64,000 nucleotides of DNA from Deltaproteobacteria bacterium (GCA_016709225.1 JADJEE010000012.1:1302001-1366000); one strand, 5' to 3'. Positions 41,843 through 51,226 are shown, counted from the stretch's first letter. Notes: a model not told the origin generated them from the sequence alone. Translations and numbers: made by a program.

Positions 41843-43627
41843 ATGCACCGTCCCCGCCCCCTCCCTTCCTGGCCGAACCCCGCGCTCGCGCGCGCGATGC
41901 TGCCGTGGGTCACGTTCGCACTCGCCAGCGGCTGCTATCGCGGCGTCGAGGTCGGCCAGGCCGACGGCGCGGCCGATGGCAGCGGCGGCACCGACGGCTC
42001 CAGCGCGGGCGAGAGCGACGACGATACCGGCGACGCCGGCTGCGCGCAGACCAGCGTGTCGCCCCTGCGGCGGCTGTCCGAGGCGCAGTACCGCAACACC
42101 CTGCGCGACCTGTTCGCGCCCGCCGGCATCGACGTCACCGTCGAGGCGGCCGGCGAGCTGGACCGCATCCCCGTCGACGACGCCGGTGCGACCTTCGGCA
42201 TCCTCGACGCGCGCGTGTCGGACCAGCACGCGCGGGCGTACTACCGCCTCGCCGACAAGCTCGCGGGGCTGGTCGCGAACGACCCTACGCACCTCGCCGC
42301 GGTCGCGGGTGACTGTGCCACCGCGGGCACGCTCGACGCCGCCTGCCTCGACGCCCTGCTCGACGACTTCGGCCGACGTAGCTTTCGGCGACCGCTCGAC
42401 GCCGACGAGCGGGCGACCTATCAGGCCCTCGCGGCGCAGGCCGACACCGCAGTCGAGGCCTATCGCAGCGTGATCTTCTCGCTGCTGCTCTCGCCGCAGT
42501 TTCTCTACCACGTCGAGGTCGACGGCGACGGCGACGACGCACTCTACACCCTCGATGGCTACGCGCTGGCCTCGCGGCTGTCGTTCCACTTCTGGCGCAC
42601 GATGCCGGACGACGAGCTCTTCGCCGCCGCCGAAGATGGCTCGCTGCTCACCGACGAGGGCTATCTCGCCCAGCTCGAGCGCGTCTTCGACGACCCCCGC
42701 ACCGCCGACGGTGTCGACCGCTTCTACGACGAGTGGCTGCGCCTGGGCGGCATCACGTCGTTCCCCGCGACCCCGGCATTCGCGACCTTCGCCGAGGATC
42801 TCGGGCTCGACGAGCCCGATGCCGATCACCTCGCCGCCGCGCAGGACGAAGTGCACGCGCTCGTGCGCCACTTCACCTTCGACGAGGACGGCGACCTCGC
42901 CGACCTGTGGCTCACCGATCTCTCGCTCACACGATCGCCGCACTTGGCCGCGATCTACGGCGTGCCGGCGTGGGACGGCGTGTCCGAGCCGCCGCGCATG
43001 CCCGCGGGTGAGCGCGCCGGGCTGCTCACGCGCACGGCACTGCTGCTCACCGGCGACGAGCAGACCCATCCGGTCCATCGCGGCGCGGCGATCCGTCGAC
43101 GGATCCTCTGCGACGACCTGCCCGCCCCCGACCCGACCATGCTCCCGCCGGGCGCACTCGACCGCCCGCCGGTGACCGCCGATCAGACCACACGCGCGCG
43201 CTACGAGGCGAAGACGGCCGACGGCCAGTGCCAGGGCTGCCACACCGCGATCAACCCGGTCGGCTTCGTACTCGAGCGCTACGACGCGTTCGGCCGCTAC
43301 CGCACGCAGGAGCGCGTCATCGACGAAGCCACCGGCGAGGTGCTCGCGACGCTGCCGATCGACGACGCCGCTGCGCCCGGACTCGCCGGCGACGAGGCGG
43401 TGATCGCCGGTGGCATCGCACTCTCCGAGCAGGTGGTCGCGAGCGGGCGCAGCGAGGCCTGCTTCGCGCAGCAGTACTTCCGCGCGGGCTTCGGCCGCGA
43501 GGACGGCAGCGACGACGCCTGCACCATCGACCGCGTCGAGGCAGCGCTGCGCGACGGCGGCTCGCTGCGCGCGGCCATGCACGAGCTCGCGCTCGACACC
43601 AGCTTCCGCACCCGGAGGGTCCAATGA
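41843..43627 (+). CDS. DUF1592/DUF1588 family lipoprotein with CxxCH motif
   Basis: The 594-residue product has lipobox ASGC, a Ser/Asp/Gly linker, then the domain series of the DUF1587-DUF1595-DUF1592-DUF1588-DUF1585 family: RRLSEAQYRNTLRDLF, SFRRPLDADERATYQAL, LLSPQFLYHVE with LASRLSFHFWRTMPDDEL, RAGLLTRTALL, then CQGCHTAINPVGFVLERYDA. The single CxxCH could bind heme. Family members are known mainly from planctomycetes and myxobacteria and their function is not established. A GTG 27 bases upstream is an alternative start. It overlaps the next gene by ATGA, the usual pairing. Confidence 0.88.
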   Translation: MHRPRPLPSWPNPALARAMLPWVTFALASGCYRGVEVGQADGAADGSGGTDGSSAGESDDDTGDAGCAQTSVSPLRRLSEAQYRNTLRDLFAPAGIDVTVEAAGELDRIPVDDAGATFGILDARVSDQHARAYYRLADKLAGLVANDPTHLAAVAGDCATAGTLDAACLDALLDDFGRRSFRRPLDADERATYQALAAQADTAVEAYRSVIFSLLLSPQFLYHVEVDGDGDDALYTLDGYALASRLSFHFWRTMPDDELFAAAEDGSLLTDEGYLAQLERVFDDPRTADGVDRFYDEWLRLGGITSFPATPAFATFAEDLGLDEPDADHLAAAQDEVHALVRHFTFDEDGDLADLWLTDLSLTRSPHLAAIYGVPAWDGVSEPPRMPAGERAGLLTRTALLLTGDEQTHPVHRGAAIRRRILCDDLPAPDPTMLPPGALDRPPVTADQTTRARYEAKTADGQCQGCHTAINPVGFVLERYDAFGRYRTQERVIDEATGEVLATLPIDDAAAPGLAGDEAVIAGGIALSEQVVASGRSEACFAQQYFRAGFGREDGSDDACTIDRVEAALRDGGSLRAAMHELALDTSFRTRRVQ

Positions 43628-45219
43628 CCACGCCACGCACCGGCCGACGCATGTTCCTTCGCAGCGCCAGCGGCATGGCCCTGGGGTTGCCGTTCCTGCC
43701 GTCGCTGCTGCCCCGCAGTGCGCGCGGTGCCATCGACGGCCCGCCGCGACGCCTGATCGCCGTGATGTCGCAGAGTGGACAGATGGTCGGCGACTTCTGG
43801 CCGACGGCGTTGCCGGCCGGCTACCAGTCGCGCGACGCGATGTACGGCGGCGCGCGGGCCGACGGCACCACCGCGCTGCACACCGACATGCCCGGCAGCA
43901 ACGCGAAGTGGGCCCCGCTCGCCGACTTCGCGGGTGCACCGATGTCGAACGTGCTCGGCACCGCGCTCGAGCCGTTCTTCCCCAAGCTGCTGCTGCTGCG
44001 CGGCCTCGACTACCTGCAGGGCACCAGCCACGGCAACGGAATGATGCTCGGCAACTACGCCAACTGTGCATCGGGTGCGGAGTTCGAGGCGCGCGGCCTG
44101 GGTGCGATGCCGACCATCGATCAGGTGCTGGCGTACTCCGATCGGTTCTACCCCACGGCCCCGCTCGAGCGCGCACTGGTGCTCGCCACCGGCAGCCCGG
44201 GATCGATCTCCGACACCGACTACGGTCAGCCCGGTGGGCCGATCGAGAACATCCCCGCCTACCTCGAGCCCCACGATGTCTGGGAGGATCTGTTCGGCAG
44301 CTTCATGGAGCCCGGAATGCCGACCGAGCATCCCAATCGCAGGCTCGTCAACGCGGTCTACGACGACTACGCGCGGCTACGTCAGCACAGCCGGCTCAGC
44401 GCCGACGATCGTGCCGCGCTCGATCGCCACATGAGCTTCCTCGACGACATCGAGCGCGAGCTCGCCAGCGGGCTGGGTGCCGGCTGCAGCAAGCCGGACG
44501 AACCACCCACCTACGGCGTGGGTTACCCGTGGCAGGAGGTCAGCAGCGTCGCCGACTTCGAGACCTGGGTCGGGCTGCTGGTCGACATCGCGTGCGCAGC
44601 GGTGCGCTGCGACCTGACGCGGCTGGTCACGTTCCAGGCGCAGATGGGCATCACCGACGCCTCGGGCACGAAGATGAACTCGTACCACGAGAGCGACGAC
44701 GTCATCGGCGACTGGCACGACTTCGCCCACGACGCGGTCGACGATGCCGGCGACCACGCCAACATCAACAGCCTCAATCGTTGGGTCGTGGAGGCGGTGT
44801 TCGGCCGCTTCCTCGCGCAGCTCGACGTCGAGGAGGCCGAGGGACTGACCTTCCTCGACAACTCGGTGGTGTACTTCGGCAGCGAGCTCGCGATGGATCA
44901 CTACGTCATCGGCATGCCGACGATCCTCGCCGGTGGCGCGGGCGGCAGCTTGAAGACCGGCTACTACGTCGACTACTCGCAGATGAGCCACGACTACGCC
45001 AACCCGATCCTCCCGTGGGGCGTGCTGATCCCCGGCGTGCCGCACAACCGGCTGCTGGTGACGCTGCTGCAGGCGATGGGGCTGCAACCCGCCGACTACG
45101 AGCGCGACGGTCGGCCGGGCTACGGCCACAGCGACATCTTCTACGGGCCCTACAACTGGCCCGCGGACGCGTACGTCGCGGCCGACCTCGGCAAGCCGTT
45201 GCCGGGCATCTTCGGCTGA
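43624..45219 (+). CDS. DUF1552 family protein with Tat-like signal
   Basis: The 531-residue product begins TGRRMFLRSASGMALG, a twin-arginine-like signal peptide, so it may be exported folded. The body fits the DUF1552 family, with blocks such as MVGDFWPTALP, LLLLRGLDYLQGTSHGNGM, ANINSLNRWVVEAV and FLDNSVVYFGSELA. The family is related in fold to sulfatase/alkaline phosphatase-like proteins but its activity is unknown. It is translationally coupled to the DUF1592/DUF1588 lipoprotein. The pair is likely one functional unit at the cell surface. Confidence 0.85.
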   Translation: MTTPRTGRRMFLRSASGMALGLPFLPSLLPRSARGAIDGPPRRLIAVMSQSGQMVGDFWPTALPAGYQSRDAMYGGARADGTTALHTDMPGSNAKWAPLADFAGAPMSNVLGTALEPFFPKLLLLRGLDYLQGTSHGNGMMLGNYANCASGAEFEARGLGAMPTIDQVLAYSDRFYPTAPLERALVLATGSPGSISDTDYGQPGGPIENIPAYLEPHDVWEDLFGSFMEPGMPTEHPNRRLVNAVYDDYARLRQHSRLSADDRAALDRHMSFLDDIERELASGLGAGCSKPDEPPTYGVGYPWQEVSSVADFETWVGLLVDIACAAVRCDLTRLVTFQAQMGITDASGTKMNSYHESDDVIGDWHDFAHDAVDDAGDHANINSLNRWVVEAVFGRFLAQLDVEEAEGLTFLDNSVVYFGSELAMDHYVIGMPTILAGGAGGSLKTGYYVDYSQMSHDYANPILPWGVLIPGVPHNRLLVTLLQAMGLQPADYERDGRPGYGHSDIFYGPYNWPADAYVAADLGKPLPGIFG

Positions 45220-45261
45220 CGCCGGACGCGTCGCCACGCCCGCGGCAACGTGCCCGACGCG

Positions 45262-46584
45262 CTACGTGCCCGGGCACATCGCGCTGGGTTCGGCGTGTCC
45301 GAACGCGATGAAGAAGATCGGGTGGCCGGGCGTGAAGTCGCCGTCGGGCAGCGACGCCCAGGTCACGCCGTCCGTGCTGCGCAGGAACGCCTGCTGCTCG
45401 TAGCCGAGCCACACGTTGTTGACCGCGACGAGCGTGCCCTCGGGGCTGCGCGCAACCGGTCCGATGTCATCGGGCGCGTCGATCGGCGTCGTCGTCCACG
45501 TGATCCCATCGGCACTGCTGTAGCGGCTGCCGAAGCCCCAGAACCAGAACTCGTCGCCGGTCCACACGCCCGAGGAGGCGATGCGGCTGTCGGTGATCGT
45601 GTGCGCCGTCCAGCTCGAGCCGCCGTCGTCGGAGCGACACGCGTGGCCGTCGCCGTCGACCATCACGATCACACCGTTGCCAGCGATGATGTCACCGTAG
45701 GCACCCGGACCCTCGCCGAGGCAGTCGCTCGGCATGGACCGCGGCCGCCACCAGCTGTCGCCGCCGTCGGAGCTGATCAGCGTGTCGACGCTGGTGTCGC
45801 CGCTGGCGTAGGCGACGAAGCGTCCGCCATCGACGTCGGCGAAGCCGAAGCGACGGACGCTCCAGATCGTCACGCCGTCGTCGCCGTGGAAATCGGCCTC
45901 CTGCGACGCCGTCCACGTGATGCCATCGAGCGAGGTCTGCGGCGTGCGCGAGGCCACCACGAAGCGCCCGCCGCCGTAGCGCAGGCCTCCGAACGTGTCG
46001 CCATCGAGGGTGGTCTGCCAGTCGAAGCCGTTGGTGCTCGTCGCGACCGCGCCCGGCCATCCCCAGCCCCAGGTCGCGACGAAGCGTCCAGCGCCGTGCT
46101 CGACGCCCTTGCTGAAGCCGGGGCTGTGCCCGCAATCGCAGGCCTCCTCGCTGCAGCTGCCGTCGAACCACCGCTGCGTGCACGTCGAGCCCGAACCGCT
46201 GCAGTCGACCGGCGTCGTCGAGCCACACAGGTGCGCGTCACCCTCGACGTCCCACGAGCGCTCGCCGATCCACGTCAGACCGTCGTCGCACGAGACGGTC
46301 GTGCGACCGACCATGCCCTGCGCGACGAACATCGGCACGCCCAGATCCGCACCGCCGCTGCTGCTGGCCCCGTCGTCGCCGGTCGTGTCACCGATCGTCG
46401 CGCCGTTGGTGTCGCCCGCTTCGGTGGTCGCACTGCCCGTGCCCGCGCTACCGGACACGGTGGTCGAGCCGCCGCTCGTACCGGTGGCGTCGCTCGACGT
46501 GGGTGACGCCGGTGCCGCATCGCGGTCGGGGCCCGCACAGGCCAGCGCGACCGCGCCGAGGACGAAGGACGAGCTGCGTCGCAT
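45262..46584 (-). CDS. Lipoprotein with sialidase/BNR-like propeller
   Basis: The 440-residue product has lipobox ALAC and a Thr/Ser/Gly linker to about residue 80. It then has repeats such as TVSCDDGLTWIGERS, SSDGGDSWWRPR, RSDDGGSSWTAH and RSTDGVTWASL; these S-x-D-G-x-x-W Asp-boxes mark BNR/sialidase-type propellers. The Asp-boxes are structural; the catalytic residues of sialidases are not evident. A Cys-rich insert (about 115-145) is unusual. It lies 31 bases after the TPR protein gene on the same strand and may be part of the kinase-module-2 operon. Confidence 0.75.
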   Translation of the reverse strand: MRRSSSFVLGAVALACAGPDRDAAPASPTSSDATGTSGGSTTVSGSAGTGSATTEAGDTNGATIGDTTGDDGASSSGGADLGVPMFVAQGMVGRTTVSCDDGLTWIGERSWDVEGDAHLCGSTTPVDCSGSGSTCTQRWFDGSCSEEACDCGHSPGFSKGVEHGAGRFVATWGWGWPGAVATSTNGFDWQTTLDGDTFGGLRYGGGRFVVASRTPQTSLDGITWTASQEADFHGDDGVTIWSVRRFGFADVDGGRFVAYASGDTSVDTLISSDGGDSWWRPRSMPSDCLGEGPGAYGDIIAGNGVIVMVDGDGHACRSDDGGSSWTAHTITDSRIASSGVWTGDEFWFWGFGSRYSSADGITWTTTPIDAPDDIGPVARSPEGTLVAVNNVWLGYEQQAFLRSTDGVTWASLPDGDFTPGHPIFFIAFGHAEPSAMCPGT

Positions 46585-46615
46585 GGCCGGTGGTAACGCG
46601 AACCGGCGGCTTGTC

Positions 46616-47332
46616 TCACCGACGCGCGTGGGTCGGCGTGCTCGAGCGCGACACCGGCCGGCGACGCTGCAGGACCGCAAGCCACACCCCCGCGCCGACG
46701 ATCGCCACCGCGCCGGTGCACAGCAGCCCGACTCCGCCCCAGTACTGCGCCCGCGCGCCCCGGACCCCGCGCTCGAACGCGTCGACACCGGACTCGCGCT
46801 CGGCCGCGCGCTGCCGTGCGAACGCAGTCGCGAGCAGCACCGCACCGATCGGGGCCACCACCGCCCCGGCCGCGAGCACGCCGATCGCCGCGCCTCGCCC
46901 CCGCGGCGGCGCTCGATCGAGGACCGTTGCCGATGCGGGCGTCACCTCGACGCGGGGCGACGGCACCGCCGGCGGTGGCGGCTCGGGCGTCGCCGACACG
47001 CAGCGCTCGAGGTTGACGCGGGTGTCCTGCGCCGCGGACTCGGACGGACCGGTCTGCAGATAGGCGGTGAAGCGCTCGCGCGCGCGCTCGCAGTCGCCCT
47101 GCAAGCGCGAGAGCTGGCCGAGCGCGTAGAGCAGGATCGGCACCGACTGCTGCGCGTAGGCCCGCTCGAGCTCGGCCTGGGCGGTCGGGTAGTCATCGCG
47201 CAGCCACGCTGCCATGCCGGCGGCAAAGTGATCGCGCGCCGCAGCGTCGGTGATCTCGGGCGGCACCTCGATGGGCCCGGCGGCGGGGGCCGCGAGTGCC
47301 AGCGAGAGCAGCGTGCTGAGCAGGCGCGTCAT
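46616..47332 (-). CDS. TPR protein with two membrane helices
   Basis: The 238-residue product has a signal peptide (ends near APAAG), then two TPR-like helical hairpins (residues 35-105, including AAWLRDDYPTAQAELERAYA), a Pro-rich bridge and two membrane segments near residues 150-170 and 200-220. The layout is that of myxobacterial proteins found next to Ser/Thr kinases. It starts 65 bases after the end of the kinase gene, same strand, so the two are probably cotranscribed. Its likely role is protein binding linked to kinase signalling (inference). Confidence 0.65.
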   Translation of the reverse strand: MTRLLSTLLSLALAAPAAGPIEVPPEITDAAARDHFAAGMAAWLRDDYPTAQAELERAYAQQSVPILLYALGQLSRLQGDCERARERFTAYLQTGPSESAAQDTRVNLERCVSATPEPPPPAVPSPRVEVTPASATVLDRAPPRGRGAAIGVLAAGAVVAPIGAVLLATAFARQRAAERESGVDAFERGVRGARAQYWGGVGLLCTGAVAIVGAGVWLAVLQRRRPVSRSSTPTHARR

Positions 47333-47397
47333 CTCCGGGAACTCGACGGATCATCGCAGACCCTTCGCGCGTTGCGGAGGCGGGCTCGCGGGCACCG

Positions 47398-48939
47398 CTA
47401 CTCGCCACGCGGGAGCAGACCGTCGACGCCACGCACCGGACGCGCCACGACGGGCGCGGGCGCAGGCTCGCGCGCGGCGGCGGTGGTGGTGGTGGCCCGT
47501 CGCGCACGCTCGTTGCGACGTGCACGGGTCGGCGCCGGCGGGTCGTCGGGTGCGACGATCGTCGGCACCTCGGCTGCGACGTCGGAGCTCGCGGTCGAGG
47601 ACGGCGGGCGCTCCGGTGTCGGATCGCCCGCCGGTGCCACGGGCGTGCGTGCGTCGGCGGTGGGCGCCTCGCTCGGCGGCGGCGCCTCGGTGCGAGCGCT
47701 CGCCGTCTGGGCAAGCGACGGCACCTCGGCGGGCATCGGCGGCGCGAGCTCGGGCGGCGAGGCGGCCGCGGATGTCGTCGTGCGCGACGACGAGGCCGCG
47801 ACGCCGGCGGCCCCGACCGCAGCCCCGGCTGCGAGCGCGAGCACCAGACTCAGTCGACGGCGACGCACCGGTGCGACGGCCCCGGGCACCACCAACGTCG
47901 ACGCGCGCGGCCCCTCGAACTCGTGGCTCGGATCGACGCAGGGGTACTCGCGCTGACCGCAGAGCTCGATGAGGTGGCGGCCCAGTGCGGCTGACGACGG
48001 CATCACGGCGTGGGCCTGCGCGAAGGCCTCGAGGTCGTCGTGCAGCGCCATCGCGTCCTGGTAGCGGGCCTGCACGTCGCGCTGCAGCGCGCGCGCGAGG
48101 ATCGACGCCAACGCAGCCGGCAGCTCGGGCGCGTGGTCGAGGGCCGACGGCGCGTCGAGGCTGGTGATCTGATTCATGATCGCGAACTCGTTGTCGCCGC
48201 GGAACAATCGTCGCCCGGTGCTCAGCTCCCACAGCACCACGCCGAGCGCGAAGATGTCGCTGCGTCGGTCGACCTGCGCGCCGACGCACTGCTCGGGCGA
48301 CATGTACGCGACCTTGCCCTTGCGCGCGGGGCCCAGGGTGATCGAGGTGCGGCTCGTCGCCTTCGCGATGCCGAAGTCGAGCAGCTTCACCCCACCCTCG
48401 TAGGTGATGAACACGTTGCCCGGTGACAGGTCGCGGTGGACGATGCCGAGTGGACGGCCGTCGACGCCGCAACGCTCGTGGGCGCAGTGCAGGCCGGCGG
48501 CCACACCGAGGCCGATCGTGACCACGTGCGGGAGCGCGATGCGTTCGTCGCGGGCGACCGCGGCGTTGAGCAGGCGCCCCAACGACTCGCCGTGCAGGTA
48601 CTCCATGACCATGAAGCAGCTGCCGGCGTCTTCGACCAGGTCGTAGGTGCGCACGACGTTGGGGTGATCGAGCGCCGCCGCGAGGCGGGCCTCGTTGAGG
48701 AACATCGACACGAACTCGGGATCGCCGGCGTACTCGGGGCGCACGCGCTTGATCGCGACCAGCTTCTCGACCCCGCGCGCACCTGCGGCACGCGCCAGCA
48801 ACAGCTCGCCCATGCCGCCGGTCGCGATGCGCCGCAGCATGGTGTAGCGGGTGTAGCGACCGTACGAGCCGCTCGCCAGCGGCGGCGGCGTGAAGGAGTC
48901 CGTGCTCGCCCCCAGGCCCGCCATCGGGATACCCAGCAT
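47398..48939 (-). CDS. Ser/Thr protein kinase (module 2)
   Basis: The 513-residue product has a kinase domain at about 30-300: IATGGMGELLLA (glycine loop), VAIKRV, catalytic VHRDLSPGN (about 170), DFGIA (about 190) and YMSPEQC. HRD is intact, so it should be active. A membrane helix is at about 360-382, followed by a Pro/Ala/Ser/Thr-rich outer tail of about 120 residues with no fold visible. The first ATG (48939) is used; one at 48924 is also possible. The gene is divergent from a sigma factor gene 141 bases away. Confidence 0.88.
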   Translation of the reverse strand: MLGIPMAGLGASTDSFTPPPLASGSYGRYTRYTMLRRIATGGMGELLLARAAGARGVEKLVAIKRVRPEYAGDPEFVSMFLNEARLAAALDHPNVVRTYDLVEDAGSCFMVMEYLHGESLGRLLNAAVARDERIALPHVVTIGLGVAAGLHCAHERCGVDGRPLGIVHRDLSPGNVFITYEGGVKLLDFGIAKATSRTSITLGPARKGKVAYMSPEQCVGAQVDRRSDIFALGVVLWELSTGRRLFRGDNEFAIMNQITSLDAPSALDHAPELPAALASILARALQRDVQARYQDAMALHDDLEAFAQAHAVMPSSAALGRHLIELCGQREYPCVDPSHEFEGPRASTLVVPGAVAPVRRRRLSLVLALAAGAAVGAAGVAASSSRTTTSAAASPPELAPPMPAEVPSLAQTASARTEAPPPSEAPTADARTPVAPAGDPTPERPPSSTASSDVAAEVPTIVAPDDPPAPTRARRNERARRATTTTAAAREPAPAPVVARPVRGVDGLLPRGE

Positions 48940-49080
48940 AGCCCAGATCCGCGCGCGCAGCCGAGCCGAGGCCACCTCCACGGCCGCGCGAGCCGAGGCG
49001 GTGCGCGACCTCGCGAGCCAAGGCGGTGCCCCACCGACATGCTTGCGAGCGACGCGCCCGTGGTCCACAACAGGGACCGC

Positions 49081-49695
49081 ATGCGATCCGACCCCGAGCT
49101 GCTCGAGGCGTGGGCGCGGGGGGAGCAGGACGCCGCCTCCGAGCTGGTGGGTCGCTACTACCGCTCGGTCTTTCGCTTCTTCGATCTGCGCGTGGGTTGG
49201 CTCGCGGAGGACCTCACCCAGCGCACGTTCCTCGCCTGCGTGGAGAGCCGCGGCCGTCTGCGCCAGGCCGAGAGCTTCCGTCCGTTCCTGTTTGCGATTG
49301 CCCGCAGCCTGCTGCTCAATCAGATCCGCACGCGCACCGTCGAGGCCAACGTCTTCGAGACCGGCGACATCAGCGGCGCCGTGGATCCCGGACCGAGCGC
49401 GAGTCGCTTGGTCGCGCGGTACGAAGAACAGACCCTGCTGCTGCGCGCGCTGCAGACGCTCGACGTCGACACCCAGCTGCTGGTCGTGCTGTTCCACTGG
49501 GAGGGCCTGCGCACCACCGAGATCTCGGAGGTGCTCGGAATCGGCGTGAGCACGCTGACGACCCGACTGTCGCGCGCACGCCAGGCGCTGCGTGACAGCA
49601 TCGCGGCGATGCCCGCGGTGCCCGAGCATCGTGCCTCGCTGCTGGCCGACCTCGAGCAGTGGCTCGCCTCGGTGTCGGCGCTCGACATCGGCTGA
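49081..49695 (+). CDS. ECF-type RNA polymerase sigma factor (kinase-linked, module 2)
   Basis: A 204-residue sigma factor: region 2 (RYYRSVFRFFDLRVGWLAED, then LTQRTFLACV) and region 4 (LDVDTQLLVVLFHWEGLRTT, then ITTLTTRLSRARQALRD-like helix). AGGGA six bases before the ATG at 49081 supports this start over the in-frame ATG at 49039. It is divergent from the second kinase gene, which suggests shared promoters and control by that kinase. A 10-bp tandem repeat lies 56 bases after its stop. Confidence 0.88.
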   Translation: MRSDPELLEAWARGEQDAASELVGRYYRSVFRFFDLRVGWLAEDLTQRTFLACVESRGRLRQAESFRPFLFAIARSLLLNQIRTRTVEANVFETGDISGAVDPGPSASRLVARYEEQTLLLRALQTLDVDTQLLVVLFHWEGLRTTEISEVLGIGVSTLTTRLSRARQALRDSIAAMPAVPEHRASLLADLEQWLASVSALDIG

Positions 49696-49750
49696 CGCGC
49701 GACGACGGCAGTGGGCGGCATGTGGGTGCGGCGGACCGTCCACCCGCCAC

Positions 49751-49820
49751 CAGGGCCCAACAGGGCCCAACAGGGCCCAACAGGGCCCAACAGGGCCCAA
49801 CAGGGCCCAACAGGGCCAAG
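49751..49820. repeat. 10-bp tandem repeat (minisatellite)
   Basis: Six exact head-to-tail copies of CAGGGCCCAA fill 49751-49810, followed by a seventh, imperfect unit CAGGGCCAAG. GGGCCC in each unit is palindromic. It lies between the sigma factor stop and the PNGase-like lipoprotein start, 57 bases upstream of the latter. No gene runs through it with confidence, since any frame gives a repeated low-complexity peptide. Confidence 0.95.
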
Positions 49821-49876
49821 ACCCGTGAGGCCACACCGTTTCGGAATGCGTGCACGCTCTGGTACACCTTGCTGCG

Positions 49877-51166
49877 ATGACGCCCTCGTCTGCCCCGTGC
49901 TCGCGGTCCTGCGTGCAGCTGTGTCTCTCACGCGTCGGCCCGTGCGTGGCCGCGACGCTGCTCGCCTGCAGCTCCGGTCCCGCACCCGGCGAAAGCGAGA
50001 CGTCGTCGTCCGGGTCGACCACCATGGTCGACCCCACCTCGTCGGGCGGCTCGTCGGGCGGCTCGTCGGGCGCCACGTCCACCGGTAGTGACAGCGGCGG
50101 CGTCGATTCGAGCAGCGACGGTGGCCCGCCACCCGACCCCGTCACGTTGATGCTGATCGACGAGGTGATCTTCTACGACGGCTACGCCGCGACCGTGGAC
50201 GAGCCGGTGCCCGAGGGCATCGTCCGCCACACCAACGCGCTGGTGGCCACGCGCCTCTCGGACGAGGACCGCGCGGCCCTGCAGCAGACCCTCATGCTCG
50301 GGGTCGTGGTGGGGGCCCGCTGCGACAACTACGACCGCATCGGCACCGTGCACCTCGCCTTGGTGCCCAAGGGCGCCGAGAGCTACGTGCCCGCCGAGGT
50401 CGACCGCATCGAGGTCGCTCGCTTCATCACACCGTTCATGGACATGAACGTCTCGCCGATGACGGTGCCCTATGAGTTCGAGGTCGACAGCCTGCTGTCG
50501 GTGCTGAAGGACGACGCGCTGTGGCAGAGCTACGATCCATGGTTCGAGCTCGGGGTCTTCGGCGTACCCTATGCCGCCAACGACGAGATCGCGGGCTGCG
50601 CGGGCCGCAACGACACGCAGTCGGGCTCGCTGCTGCTCTACAGCGACAGCGCCCACGAGTCGCCGCGCTTCGACGTCATGCTGCCGCTGGCGATCGAGCA
50701 GCCGTTCAACAACTACGCCGAGGGTGCCAGTGATGCGATCGGGACCACGCGCAAGACCCTCGAGTTCGAGCTGCCCGGTGACAGCGAGCAGACCCAGCTC
50801 GTCCTCATCACCTCGAACCACGGCGCCAACGCGGGCGGCGAAGAGTACGTTCGTCGCGATCACTACGTGTACGTCGACGAGATGCTCGCGGCGCACTACA
50901 AGCCCGGTCGCACCACGTGCGAGCCGTTTCGCAAGTACAACACCCAGGCCAACGGCATCTACGGCCCGAGCCCGATGTCCGACGAGGCCTGGCAGTCGTT
51001 CAGCAACTGGTGCCCCGGCGACGTCATCGACATCCGCATCGTCGAGCTCGGCGCGCTGCCGTCGGGCCCGCACACGTTCGTGATCGATGTGCCCGACGCG
51101 GTCTTCACCGGCGGGCAAGGCGACTTCCCGCTCTCGCTCTACGTGCAGGCCCGCACCGGCCCGTAG
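49877..51166 (+). CDS. PNGase F-like lipoprotein
   Basis: The 429-residue product (ATG at 49877) has lipobox LLAC and a Ser/Gly/Thr linker with a repeated SSGG unit. The body fits the peptide-N-glycosidase F family: ITSNHGANAGGEEYVRRDHY followed by VYVDE, then TCEPFRKYN and the characteristic NWCPGDVIDIRIVEL near the end, which correspond to the two jelly-roll halves. Known members cut the Asn-GlcNAc bond of N-glycoproteins, while many homologs are untested. The acidic catalytic residues could not be assigned with certainty. A GTG 27 bases upstream is possible but would precede the signal peptide. Confidence 0.72.
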   Translation: MTPSSAPCSRSCVQLCLSRVGPCVAATLLACSSGPAPGESETSSSGSTTMVDPTSSGGSSGGSSGATSTGSDSGGVDSSSDGGPPPDPVTLMLIDEVIFYDGYAATVDEPVPEGIVRHTNALVATRLSDEDRAALQQTLMLGVVVGARCDNYDRIGTVHLALVPKGAESYVPAEVDRIEVARFITPFMDMNVSPMTVPYEFEVDSLLSVLKDDALWQSYDPWFELGVFGVPYAANDEIAGCAGRNDTQSGSLLLYSDSAHESPRFDVMLPLAIEQPFNNYAEGASDAIGTTRKTLEFELPGDSEQTQLVLITSNHGANAGGEEYVRRDHYVYVDEMLAAHYKPGRTTCEPFRKYNTQANGIYGPSPMSDEAWQSFSNWCPGDVIDIRIVELGALPSGPHTFVIDVPDAVFTGGQGDFPLSLYVQARTGP

Positions 51167-51226
51167 AACGTCGATTCCACGGCATCGGGCGCTGGAACAC
51201 GTGGCGGCCGCCGCGGCCCCCTAGCT

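Noticed and set aside
49751..49820. CRISPR array
   Set aside because: The units are head-to-tail without spacers and only 10 bp long; no cas genes are present.
49370..50132. Reading frames through the 10-bp repeat on both strands giving repeated peptides
   Set aside because: A 10-bp unit shifts the frame each copy and yields a 10-residue repeat by necessity; no other part of these frames looks like protein.
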